Below are positions 8,174-16,546 of a DNA stretch of 61,230 nucleotides, in pieces. Each line of letters begins with the position of its first letter. The stretch's first letter is position 1. The notes below the pieces were generated by a model that was not told the DNA's origin, searched no databases, and saw only the letters and a list, made by a program, of their open reading frames with translations. Origin of the DNA: Pseudolabrys sp. (GTDB lineage Bacteria; Pseudomonadota; Alphaproteobacteria; Rhizobiales; Xanthobacteraceae); NCBI GenBank assembly GCA_019635575.1, contig JAHBZF010000005.1, positions 1-61,230 on the forward strand. Direction: 5' to 3'. Made by a program: the position numbers and the translations under genes.

Positions 8174-9175
8174 CTAATTGGCCGACGCGCCGGACGCCTT
8201 GATGATCGGCGTGATGCGCGCGATCTCGCTGTCGACCAGTTTCTGCAGGCCAGCGGGGCCGCGGTCCGCGCCCTGCGGCGCGGTGCTGCCCAGCTCGTTG
8301 TAGCGTTTCTTCACCGACGGATCGTCCAGCGCCTTGTTCAGCGCCATCACCAGCTTGTCGATGATCGGCTTCGGCGTGCCTTTCGGCGCCACCATCGCGT
8401 TCCAGGCGTTGAACAGGAAGTCGACGCCGGCTTCCTTGGTGGTCGGCACGTCCGGCAGGCTCTCCAGCCGCGCCGGCGCGGCGACCGCATAAGCCTTCAC
8501 GGTGCCGGCCTTGATCTGCGGGATCACGTTGAGCGACTGGTCGACAATGTAGTCGATCTGCCCGGCGACGATGTCGGCGAGCGCCGGACCGGTGCCGCGA
8601 TAGGGCACCAGCGTCGGCTTGAGGCCGAACTGCGCGTTGAACACAAGTCCCGCCACATGCGAGATCGAGCCGACGCCGGCATGGCCGTAGCTGACCTTGG
8701 AGTCGTTTTTCTTGATGTACTCGATCAGTTCCTTGAGATTCTTCGCTGGATTGCCCTTCTTGGAGACGACGGTCTGCGGCGTGTAGTTGCAGATGCCGAC
8801 CTGCTCGAAGCCCTTGGCCGGATCATATTTGAGGTTCGGATAGAGTGACGGCGCGGCCGTCTGGGTTCCCATATTGCCGACGGCGATGGTGTAGCCGTCC
8901 GGGGTGGCCTGGGCCGCGCGGGTCATGCCGATGGTGCCGCCGGCGCCGCCGACATTCTCGATCACGAAGGTGGTATTGAGCGTCCGGCCCATATGCTCGC
9001 CGAGCAGGCGTGCCACCACGTCGGTCGGGCCGCCGGCCGCGAACGGCACGATCACCGTAATCGGCTTGGTCGGGTAATCGGATTGGGCATAGGCAGGTCC
9101 GGCCAGAACGGCCGTAACGGCGATCGCAACAGGCGCAAGCACGCGAGCAATTCTGGACGCATCGATCGAGAGCAT
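8174..9175 (-). CDS. Bug family tripartite tricarboxylate transporter substrate-binding protein
   Basis: A 333-residue secreted binding protein with a Sec signal peptide that ends near PAYAQS at residue 30. Family blocks are YPTKPITVIVPFAAGG, the central LKPTLVPYRGTGPAL and a conserved C-terminal ATP-independent binding lobe. GGAGGAG lies 6 nt before the ATG at 9175. It stands alone: the LysR gene to the left converges on it and a flavoprotein gene diverges from it. No TctA or TctB membrane subunits are in the window. The ligand is unknown; carboxylates, aromatic acids and nicotinate-like molecules are known for the family. Confidence 0.92.
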   Translation of the reverse strand: MLSIDASRIARVLAPVAIAVTAVLAGPAYAQSDYPTKPITVIVPFAAGGPTDVVARLLGEHMGRTLNTTFVIENVGGAGGTIGMTRAAQATPDGYTIAVGNMGTQTAAPSLYPNLKYDPAKGFEQVGICNYTPQTVVSKKGNPAKNLKELIEYIKKNDSKVSYGHAGVGSISHVAGLVFNAQFGLKPTLVPYRGTGPALADIVAGQIDYIVDQSLNVIPQIKAGTVKAYAVAAPARLESLPDVPTTKEAGVDFLFNAWNAMVAPKGTPKPIIDKLVMALNKALDDPSVKKRYNELGSTAPQGADRGPAGLQKLVDSEIARITPIIKASGASAN

Positions 9176-9208
9176 TCTCGTCTCCTCCCCACGGAATTGT
9201 TTTTATGG

Positions 9209-9260
9209 CTTGGTGTCTTCGTTTGGTGCTTTGGTCTCTTGGTGTCTTTGCCTTGGCGTC
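9209..9260. repeat. Low-complexity degenerate TTGGTGTCTT repeats in a 284-bp intergenic region
   Basis: The stretch repeats variants of a TTGGTGTCTT unit about five times (for example CTTGGTGTCTTCG, TTTGGTGCTTTGG, CTTGGTGTCTTTG). Its composition, pyrimidine-rich with almost no A on this strand, is unlike the flanks. It lies 30-85 bp upstream of the Bug gene start at 9175, so on the other strand it would be an A/C-rich leader. No gene is seen between 9176 and 9459. Confidence 0.5.
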
Positions 9261-9459
9261 ATCTCTTGCCGTTATGATGGAGAAGCAAGGCGGACCACGC
9301 AAGCCTTCCCGTCGCGACCCGTGGATGTGCTGCAGCGCGGTGCGGCGAGAGAAGGGCCGTTCTTGATTTCGGGGTATTTCTGGTGAAACGTGCCGCCCGC
9401 GTGCGGACCGCGCGACGTGGCCCGGCGAATCACATGACAGGATGAGTGGAGCGGCCCGG

Positions 9460-10686
9460 ATGGCGCAGACGGTGGTGATCGCGGGTGCGGGACATGGCGG
9501 CGTGCAGACGGCGGCTTCGCTGCGCCACAACGGGTTCGACGGCCGGATTGTCATGATCGGCGACGAGGCCGGACTCCCTTATCAGCGGCCGCCGCTGTCG
9601 AAAGCCTATCTGCAAGGCAAGATGCCGCTGGAGACGCTGTGGTTGCGGCCGGATTCCTTCTATCGCGACAACCATATCGAACTGATGCCGCAGGCGCGCG
9701 TCGCCGCGATCGATCCCGGCGCGAAAAATGTCACCCTCGGAACCGGTGAGACGCTTGGTTACGACCACCTTGTGCTCGCCGTCGGTGCGCGCAATCGTCT
9801 GCTGCCGCTGCCGGGCGCCGACCTCGATGGCGTGCTCTATATCCGCACCCTGGCCGAGACCGATGCGCTCAAGCCGCGGCTGGCGCAGGCACGGAACATT
9901 GTCGTCATCGGCGCGGGCTTCATCGGGCTGGAATTCGCCGCGGTCGCCGCAGCGCAGGGCAAGTCCGTCACCGTGCTGGAGATGACCGAGCGGGTGATGA
10001 GCCGCGTCGTCTCGCCCGGCATGTCGCAGCATTTCTCGTCATGGCATGAGAAGGGCGGCACGCAGTTTCGCTTCGCCGCGCGCGCGGCGCGGGTGATCGG
10101 CGAAAACGGCCGCGCGGTGGCGGTCGAGACCGCGGACGGCGCGCGCATTCAAGCCGACATGGTGATCGTCTCGATCGGCGTGGTGCCGAATATCGAGATC
10201 GCCAAGGCGGCGGGCCTCGCCACCGGTGACGGCATCGTCGTCAATGAGCAACTGCGGACCTCCGACCCGAACATCTCCGCGATCGGCGACTGCGCGCAGT
10301 TTCCGAGCGTGCACGGTCGCCGCCTGATGCGGCTCGAATCGGTGCAGAACGCCAACGACCAGGGCAAGGCGGTGGCGGATCGCATCACCGGCAAGAGCGC
10401 GGAGCCTTACGCGGCGGTGCCGTGGTTCTGGAGCGATCAGGGCGATCAGAAATTGCAGATCGTCGGCATCGCCGATGGTCACGATACGGTCGTGGTGCGC
10501 GGCGACGCGGCGTCCGGCGCGTTCTCGATCTTCTGTTATGGCGGCGGTACGCTGCTGGCGATTGAGTCCGTCAACAAGCCGGGCGATCACATGTTTGGCC
10601 GTCGCAGCATGGGCGAGGGCAAGCTGCTGTCGGCAGCGCAGGCCGGCGATCCTGCTTTCGACCTGAAGAAATTTCTGCAGGGTTGA
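9460..10686 (+). CDS. FAD-dependent NAD(P)H:ferredoxin reductase (putidaredoxin/rhodocoxin reductase type)
   Basis: A 408-residue flavoprotein of the pyridine nucleotide-disulfide reductase fold. VVIAGAGHGGVQTA at the start binds FAD, IVVIGAGFIGLEFAAVAA near residue 145 binds NAD(P)H, and ISAIGDCA near residue 268 is the second FAD contact. Length and order match the single-component reductases that feed 2Fe-2S ferredoxins for P450 or Rieske oxygenases. No ferredoxin gene adjoins it, so its redox partner must be elsewhere. The ATG at 9460 has GGAG 8 nt upstream; an ATG at 9442 is an alternative start adding six residues. The reductase missing from the Rieske cluster at 52-55 kb could in principle be this one, but nothing in the sequence ties them. 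Confidence 0.9.
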   Translation: MAQTVVIAGAGHGGVQTAASLRHNGFDGRIVMIGDEAGLPYQRPPLSKAYLQGKMPLETLWLRPDSFYRDNHIELMPQARVAAIDPGAKNVTLGTGETLGYDHLVLAVGARNRLLPLPGADLDGVLYIRTLAETDALKPRLAQARNIVVIGAGFIGLEFAAVAAAQGKSVTVLEMTERVMSRVVSPGMSQHFSSWHEKGGTQFRFAARAARVIGENGRAVAVETADGARIQADMVIVSIGVVPNIEIAKAAGLATGDGIVVNEQLRTSDPNISAIGDCAQFPSVHGRRLMRLESVQNANDQGKAVADRITGKSAEPYAAVPWFWSDQGDQKLQIVGIADGHDTVVVRGDAASGAFSIFCYGGGTLLAIESVNKPGDHMFGRRSMGEGKLLSAAQAGDPAFDLKKFLQG

Positions 10687-10862
10687 GTTGTCGATCGGCG
10701 ATTGTCGATCAAGCTTCATCTGACCAAACGTTCACGATCTCCACGCGCGCTGCGTCAGTTCGGCACAGCACGATGGAGAAACATTAATCTTTGTGCCGCA
10801 GGGTTTGACCACGCTGCACGTTTAACGAGACAGCGCACGACAAACGAGGATTACAGCACATT

Positions 10863-11180
10863 ATGAAAACGCTCATCGCCATCGCTTCCGCTGCTTTCAT
10901 CGCGCTCGCCGCCGCGCCCGCGAGCGCTGCACCGGCGACGTCCCCCATCGCGCAGTCGGTCGACGGACTGCTGACGCAGATTCAGTATGCCCCGCATCGT
11001 CACGACGGCCGTCGCGGCCCGCCGCCGCGCATGCGTCACGCGCCGCCGCCGCGTCCTCACTATCGCGCGGGCGGCCGCTATCGCTCGGCGCCGCACGGCT
11101 GGCATCGCTATGACAGGCGTCCGGGTGACTGGAGCCGGCGCGGCTGCATCACCGTCGGCGCGCTCTGGTTCTGCCCGTAA
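10863..11180 (+). CDS. Small secreted Arg/His/Pro-rich protein of unknown function
   Basis: A 105-residue protein with a clear Sec signal peptide (MKTLIAIASAAFIALAAAPASA). The mature part is rich in Arg, His, Pro, Gly and Tyr, with HRHDGRRGPPPRMRH and RPHYRAGGRYRSAPHGWHR, and it ends CITVGALWFCP with two cysteines. Such basic low-complexity secreted proteins are common in Hyphomicrobiales and have no assigned role. Two others of similar design occur in this window (22321-22686 and 27626-27925). It is monocistronic, closed by a strong terminator at 11245. Confidence 0.8.
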   Translation: MKTLIAIASAAFIALAAAPASAAPATSPIAQSVDGLLTQIQYAPHRHDGRRGPPPRMRHAPPPRPHYRAGGRYRSAPHGWHRYDRRPGDWSRRGCITVGALWFCP

Positions 11181-11244
11181 CGGATGGCCGGCGATGCCGG
11201 TCCGCGCCACGTGCGTCGCGCGGGCCGGTTCGCCACCAGCGAGA

Positions 11245-11273
11245 AAAAGCCCCGGTTTTCCGGGGCTTTTTTG
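11245..11273 (+). terminator. Rho-independent terminator
   Basis: A perfect 11-bp stem AAAAGCCCCGG / CCGGGGCTTTT with a TTTT loop, followed by more T, lies 65 bp after the small secreted protein gene. It would end that transcript before the FAD monooxygenase gene. Confidence 0.9.
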
Positions 11274-11367
11274 TGCGTCAACCACGAGCATGGTTAACGG
11301 TTGCCCCGCGGCCCCGCATTTCCCATGATGCTGGTTGAAGTTGCGGCAGAGTGATGAAGGCAGTGCG

Positions 11368-12615
11368 ATGAAGGCGATTATTGTCGGTGGCGGCATCGGT
11401 GGATTGACCACGGCGTTGATGCTGCATGCGCGCGGGATCGAATGCGAGATTTTCGAGCAGGCCGATCAGGTCCGCGAGCTTGGCGTCGGTATCAACACGC
11501 TGCCGCATGCGATCAAGGAACTGGCCGACCTCGGCCTGCTGCCGCGGCTCGATGCCGTCGGCATCCGCACTCACGAATTGTTCTACACCAACCGCATGGG
11601 CCAGGAGATCTGGCGCGAGCCGCGCGGCACCGACGCCGGCTTCGACTATCCGCAGTTCTCGATCCATCGCGGCCGGCTACAGGCGGTGATCTATCAGGCG
11701 GTGCGTTCGCGGCTCGGTGAATCGCGCATCCACACCGGTCACAGGCTCGGCGCGTTCACGCAGGACGAAGCCGGCGTCACTGCTTATTTCTTCGGCCGCG
11801 ACGGTTCGCACCGGTTGAGCGTGCGCGGCGACGTGCTGATCGGCGCCGATGGCATTCATTCGGTGGTGCGCGAGACGCTCTATCCCAATGAAGGACCGGC
11901 GCGCTGGAACGGATCGATGCTGTGGCGCGGCGCGATCGACTGGCCGAAATTTCTCACCGGCCGCTCGATGGTGATCGCCGGCGGCATGGCTGGCAAGCTC
12001 GTCATCTATCCGATCGGTGAGGGCGCGCGCGAGGATCGCCCGCTCACCAACTGGGCGGTGCTGGTGAGGGTCGGCGAGGGTGGCGCGCCACCGAGGAAAG
12101 AGGATTGGTCGCGGCTCGGCCGGTTTGAGGATCTGATGCCGCATGTGCAGCGTTTCAGCATTCCCTATGTGGATGCCAAGGCACTGATCGAGGCGACGCC
12201 GGAGTTCTGGGAATATCCGATGTGCGACCGCGATCCGCTGCCGCACTGGTCATACGGCCGCGTCACGCTGCTCGGCGACGCCGCGCATCCGATGTATCCG
12301 GTCGGCTCCAACGGTGCGTCGCAGGCGATCCTCGACGCGCGCTGTCTCGCGGATCGGCTGCGCGACGCCGATCATGTGTTCCAGGCGCTGTGGGCCTACG
12401 AGCATGAGCGTCTGCCGATGACCGCGCAGATCGTGAAATCGAATCGCGGCGGCGGTCCGGAAGGCGTGATCGACGCGGTCGAGGAGCGCGCGCCGGACGG
12501 CTTCAGCAATATCGACGACGTGCTGTCCTATGAGGACCGCAAGGCGATCGTGCGTGGCTACGCGACCAAGGCTGGCTTCGCCAAGGAGCAGGTGAACGCG
12601 GGCAAGGCGGCGTAG
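11368..12615 (+). CDS. Flavin-dependent monooxygenase (aromatic hydroxylase family)
   Basis: A 415-residue FAD monooxygenase. IIVGGGIGGLTTALMLHARG at the N-terminus is the FAD-binding fold, GDVLIGADGIHSVVRETL near residue 157 is the DG motif, and RVTLLGDAAHPMYPVGSNG near residue 295 is the GD motif. These define the class A flavoprotein hydroxylases, which use NAD(P)H and O2 to hydroxylate aromatic or related rings (salicylate hydroxylase, PhzS, UbiH relatives). The substrate is not deducible. The ATG at 11368 follows AAGG. It is alone, with degraded repeat sequence downstream. Confidence 0.9.
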   Translation: MKAIIVGGGIGGLTTALMLHARGIECEIFEQADQVRELGVGINTLPHAIKELADLGLLPRLDAVGIRTHELFYTNRMGQEIWREPRGTDAGFDYPQFSIHRGRLQAVIYQAVRSRLGESRIHTGHRLGAFTQDEAGVTAYFFGRDGSHRLSVRGDVLIGADGIHSVVRETLYPNEGPARWNGSMLWRGAIDWPKFLTGRSMVIAGGMAGKLVIYPIGEGAREDRPLTNWAVLVRVGEGGAPPRKEDWSRLGRFEDLMPHVQRFSIPYVDAKALIEATPEFWEYPMCDRDPLPHWSYGRVTLLGDAAHPMYPVGSNGASQAILDARCLADRLRDADHVFQALWAYEHERLPMTAQIVKSNRGGGPEGVIDAVEERAPDGFSNIDDVLSYEDRKAIVRGYATKAGFAKEQVNAGKAA

Positions 12616-12633
12616 GCAGCCACGCTCTCACCG

Positions 12634-12722
12634 CGTCATGACCGGACTTGCTCCGGCCATCCACGACCTTCTTCCTCACTGAAAGTCAGACGTGGATGCC
12701 CGCAATGAATGCGGGCATGACG
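12634..12722. repeat. Compound intergenic palindrome
   Basis: The element begins CGTCATGACCGG and ends GCGGGCATGACG, so its ends are inverted repeats. Inside are two hairpins, CCGGACTTGCTCCGG and CCCGCAATGAATGCGGG, and the matched pair CATCCACG / CGTGGATG. This layout is familiar from dispersed intergenic repeats of the Bradyrhizobium-Rhodopseudomonas group. It sits just after the FAD monooxygenase stop and could fold into a cruciform or act as a terminator. Confidence 0.7.
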
Positions 12723-12750
12723 TGGAGAGGTCAGCGTAAATCCCACTCCG

Positions 12751-12897
12751 CCTCATCCTGAGGAGAGCGATGCGCAGCGGCCGTCTCGAAGGCGAGGCGG
12801 TCCCGGCACGGCGCACGCCCCATGGTTCGAGACACATCCCCATAGCGCGTCGAAGACGCGCGTAAACGCGCTGATGGCGATGCCCTCACCATGAGGC
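12751..12897. repeat. Degraded dispersed intergenic repeat
   Basis: CCTCATCCTGAGGAG at the left and CCTCACCATGAGG at the right bracket sequence with CGTCTCGAAGGCGAG, CCATGGTTCGAGAC and GCGCGTCGAAGACGCGCG. These fragments belong to a common Bradyrhizobiaceae intergenic repeat with internal palindromes. No gene is seen between 12616 and 12933. Confidence 0.6.
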
Positions 12898-12933
12898 TTC
12901 GAGAGAGCGGGACATATCACGATAGCGAAGCAT

Positions 12934-14684
12934 TACGACGCGCTGCCGCCTGTCATGAATTGTGCTTTGGCCAGTTCCGCGAACAATCCGCCCTGCGCCA
13001 CCAGTTCGTCGAGCATTTTACGTCGACGATCCGGCCCTGATCGAACACTAGGATGCAGGTCGCGTCGCGTACGGTGGCGAGGCGGTGCGCGATGACGAAA
13101 CTGGTGCGGCCCTTCATCACCTCATCGAGCGCGGCATTGACCTTGGTCTCGGTCGCGGCGTCGAGCGCTGGTCGCCTCGTCGAGGATCAGGATCGGCGGG
13201 TCTTTCAACAGCGCGCGGGCGATCGACAGCCGCTGCCGCTCGCCGCCGGACAGCGCGCGGCCGCGCTGCCGACGTGGCGTTGAGGCCGCCCGCGTGACGC
13301 TCGATGAACTCCAGCCTGCGCGCGGCGGCAAGCCTCGCGGATCTGCTCGTCAGTGGCGTCAGGATTGCCGACCCGCAGGTTCTCTGTCGTGAGCGGTTGA
13401 ACAGCAGCGGCTCCTGGGCCACGACGCCGATCTTGCGACGCAGGCTGGCGAGGGTGATGTCGCGTGGATATCGGATGCCGTCGATGGTGACGTGGCCGGA
13501 CTGCGGATCGTAGACGCGATGCAGGATCGCCAGCGCCGTCGATTGCCGGCACGGTGCCGCCGACCAGCGCGATGGTGTCGCCCGGCGGCGTGAACGACAG
13601 ATCCTCGACCGCGGGCTTGCGCACCGTCATAACCGAAGGTGACGTGCTCGAACGCCACATCGCCGCGGACATGATCGAGTGCGATCGCGCCCTTGCGTTC
13701 GACGACGCCGGAGGTGGCGTCGAGTACCACCGAAGATTCCGTCAGCCGTAAACATCCATGAAGATGCGGTTGACAATAGCCATCTGTTCGAGCGCTGGAT
13801 CAGCATGCCGGCGAAGCTCATGAACATCGCGATCGCCGATCGTTTTGCCCCGCGAACAGCCACAGGCCGGCAGTAGGATGGCTTATCAGCACTGGTCAGC
13901 GTGGTCGAGGCGCGGGTCAGCGTGCCGACCAGCGCCCACCACGACAGCACCGGCATCTGCGCGCCGAGCAGTCCGGTCGATCACGCTGCGCAGGCCCAGC
14001 ACCTCGACCTCGACGCGGGTGAAACTCTGCACCAGCGCGACATTGCTCGAGCGTGTCGGAGGCGCGTTCGGCGAGATCGGAATAGTGGCGCTCCACAGCG
14101 CTCTGCAGTGTCTCCGGTCTTGCGCAACTTCCAGCGTCGTCAGGACGACGAACACGAGGCACAGCGCGAACAGCAGCAAGCCAGCCGCCAGTTCATATAC
14201 AGCGCCATCGGCAGCAGGATCTCGTCGCGGCGAAGGCGGCGAGATGCTCGCGGAAGAAACCAAACCACAGCGCCCTGGCGTGTCGGTGCCGGCGAGCATC
14301 ACTTTCATCAACCGTCCGGAATGTGTGGCGCTGTGAAAGCTCAGCAGCAACTGGATCACATGCTCGAAATAGTTGCTGAGCACCGCGTGGCGGCGGCTAT
14401 GCGCGAGCCGGTCGCATAAGAGCGAAACGAGCGCGCCGCAGACGATCGTGAACAAGCCGAAAGCCGACCCACGCTGCAACCAAGGGGAGCAGGACCGGCA
14501 GCCGAACGTCGCTCTCGCCGGCTTTCACGCCGGCCAGCGCGTCGATGATTCGGCCGAACAGCACCAGTTCGGCGAATTGTGCCAGCGCGAAGCGCGACGG
14601 TAGCTGCGGCCCAGAGATCCAGCCGAGCAGGGCCTGTTCGCCGAGCAGACCGAGCACGCGAAGCGTAAGGTGAAGCATTTTCAT
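12934..14684 (-). pseudogene. ndvA: Broken cyclic beta-1,2-glucan exporter (NdvA/ChvA-type ABC transporter)
   Basis: Joining pieces from all three minus frames rebuilds an NdvA-like fused permease and ATPase of about 584 codons, the family's normal length. Pieces in order are MKMLHLTLRVLGLLG, RFALAQFAELVLFGRIIDA, VVCGALVSLLCDRLAHSRR-like transmembrane text, [69 protein letters not shown] and LILDEATSA, ending [14 protein letters not shown]. At least eight single-base indels shift the frame, while the amino acid text between them stays well conserved. An intact protein would export cyclic glucan to the periplasm. As it stands it cannot be translated. Either the loss is recent or the assembly has local indel errors. 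Confidence 0.85.
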
Positions 14685-14787
14685 GATGATGCGCGAATTT
14701 CCGTCGCATATGCGCTGAGTTACTTTGCGACGCTGACTTGGGGTTCACGATGCGAAAAAAACACTTCGCTGCGGTGGTGGTGCTTGG

Positions 14788-15741
14788 TTACACTCCTGGG
14801 CGGGCGCTCGCTCCGAACACCTTGCCCTCGGCGATGCCGCAGGCGATGGCGAGCACGTTCTTCACCGCGCCGCCGATCGCCACCCCGGTCGGATCGCCGC
14901 TGGCATAGGGGCGGAAGGTCTGCGTGGCGAGCGCCGCCGCCAGCCGCGCGGCCAGCGCGGGGTTCATGCCGACACCGAGGTCGCCCGCATAGCAGGGGTG
15001 GTCGTTCGACAGGCGGTCCTGCCTGCGGAAGGTGACGGCCACCGGCAGGTCCCAAGCCTCGGCGAACCGGGCCAGGTCGGCCGCCGCCTGCGCCGACCAG
15101 TGCGGCCCGCCCGCGACGACCAGCGGCCGCGATGCGCCCGCGAGGGCGGCGGCCACCGCCGCCGCCTGTTCGGGCGAGGCCGTGGCCGGGACGAGCGCGG
15201 GCGGCGGAATGTCGGGTGTGTCGGCCCGGGCCGACAGCATGTCCTCGGGCAGCGCCAGCACGACCGGGCCCGGTCTGCCGGAGGTGGCAACGTAGTAGGC
15301 GCGGCTCACGATCTCCGGCGCGCGCGCGGCATCGTCGATCGTCTCGACAAGCTTGGCGACCTCGCCCAGCATCGCGCCGGTATCGACTTCCTGGAATGCC
15401 TCGCGGCCGCGGACGGAACGCGCCACCTGGCCGACGAATGCGATCACCGGCGTCGAATCCTGCCGGGCGACATGAAGCCCGGCCGAAGCATTGGTCATGC
15501 CAGGCCCGCGCGTGACCATGAGGATGCCCGGACGCCCGGTGAGCTTGCCCCATGCCTCCGCGGCGAAGGCGGCCGCGCCCTCGTGGCGGAAGACGGTGAC
15601 TTCGATATCGGTGTCGTAGAGGGCGTCGAGGAGCGCGAGGTAGCTCTCGCCGGGCACGCAGAAGACCCGCTCGACCCCGTTGGAAACGAGCGCTTCGGCG
15701 ATGAGGGTGGCGGCGGTGCGGCTTGGGCGGGCGTCAGTCAC
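14788..15741 (-). pseudogene. Chimeric ORF: N-terminal part of an acetolactate synthase-like ThDP enzyme joined to a gpsA fragment
   Basis: The 317-codon ORF opens as a thiamine diphosphate enzyme. It has [39 protein letters not shown] and [20 protein letters not shown], including the catalytic Glu after FRH. After about residue 265 ([13 protein letters not shown]) it switches to [32 protein letters not shown], which is internal sequence of glycerol-3-phosphate dehydrogenase GpsA. It stops soon after GASAR. The middle and ThDP-binding C-terminal domains of the enzyme are absent, so no activity is expected. The joint falls in an Ala/Leu/Arg-rich stretch that both families share, as expected for microhomology recombination or a misjoined contig. 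The ORF begins 31 bp after the ABC permease gene and may once have belonged to that operon. Confidence 0.75.
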
Positions 15742-15772
15742 TCCGCGAGACTATCAGGCCGCCCCGGCGGTG

Positions 15773-16546
15773 TCAGGCCGCAGCGAAGCCAGAACGATGG
15801 GCCCAGCCGGTCATGCGCTTCTCCAGCCACGCCATCGCCGCGTACATGGCGATGCCTTCCACAGCCAGCACCACAAGGCCGGCGAAGACCAGCGGCACTT
15901 GGAACTGCGCCTGCGCCCGCAGCATCAGCGAACCGATGCCGACGTTGGAGGCAATCGATTCGGACACCACCGAGCCCACGAAGGCGAGCGTGATCGCGAT
16001 CTTGAGCGAGCCGAAGAAATACGGCAGCGAGCGCGGGATGCCGACCTTGCGCATGATGTCGAGCTTGGAGGCGCCGAGCGCCTTCAGCACGTCCTCGAGT
16101 TCCGGCTCGATGGTCGCCAGCCCGGTCGCGACGTTGACGACGATCGGGAAGAACGAGATCAGGAAGGCGGTCAGCACCGCCGGAACGAAGCCGATGCCGA
16201 ACCACAGCACCAGGATCGGCACGACCGCGACCTTCGGGATGGCGTTGAAGCCGATCATCAGCGGATAGAGGCCGGCATAGATCGTGCGCGACCAGCCGAT
16301 CACGAGGCCGAGCAGCAGGCCGAAGCCGACCGCCATGGCGAAGCCGAGCATGGTCGCATAGAGCGTGACCCAGGAATTGCGCAGCAGCGGGCCGGAATAG
16401 TCGACGAACGCCTGCGCGATCGCCGACGGCGGCGGCAGGAAGAACGGCGGGATGTTCAGCACCCATACGGCGGCTTCCCACAGCACGAACAACGCCACCG
16501 TGCACAGCCACGGGGACGCCTTGATCCAGGCTTCGTTGCTGATCAT
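15773..16546 (-). CDS. ABC transporter permease (nitrate/sulfonate/NMT1-type importer)
   Basis: A 257-residue inner-membrane permease with about six helices of the BPD_transp_1 fold. The cytoplasmic EAA loop is seen as EDVLKALGASKLDIMRKVGIP near residues 150-170, which contacts the ATPase. The ATG at 16546 overlaps the ATPase stop by ATGA, so translation is coupled. With the ATPase and the binding protein upstream it makes a complete importer of the SsuABC/ThiXYZ class. Ligands in this class include sulfonates, nitrate, taurine and pyrimidine precursors of thiamine. The true ligand is not evident. Confidence 0.92.
   Translation of the reverse strand: MISNEAWIKASPWLCTVALFVLWEAAVWVLNIPPFFLPPPSAIAQAFVDYSGPLLRNSWVTLYATMLGFAMAVGFGLLLGLVIGWSRTIYAGLYPLMIGFNAIPKVAVVPILVLWFGIGFVPAVLTAFLISFFPIVVNVATGLATIEPELEDVLKALGASKLDIMRKVGIPRSLPYFFGSLKIAITLAFVGSVVSESIASNVGIGSLMLRAQAQFQVPLVFAGLVVLAVEGIAMYAAMAWLEKRMTGWAHRSGFAAA

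Noticed and set aside
13300-14400. Idea that programmed frameshifting rescues the ndvA-type gene
   Set aside because: At least eight shifts in varied contexts without slippery heptamers or shared downstream structure make recoding implausible.
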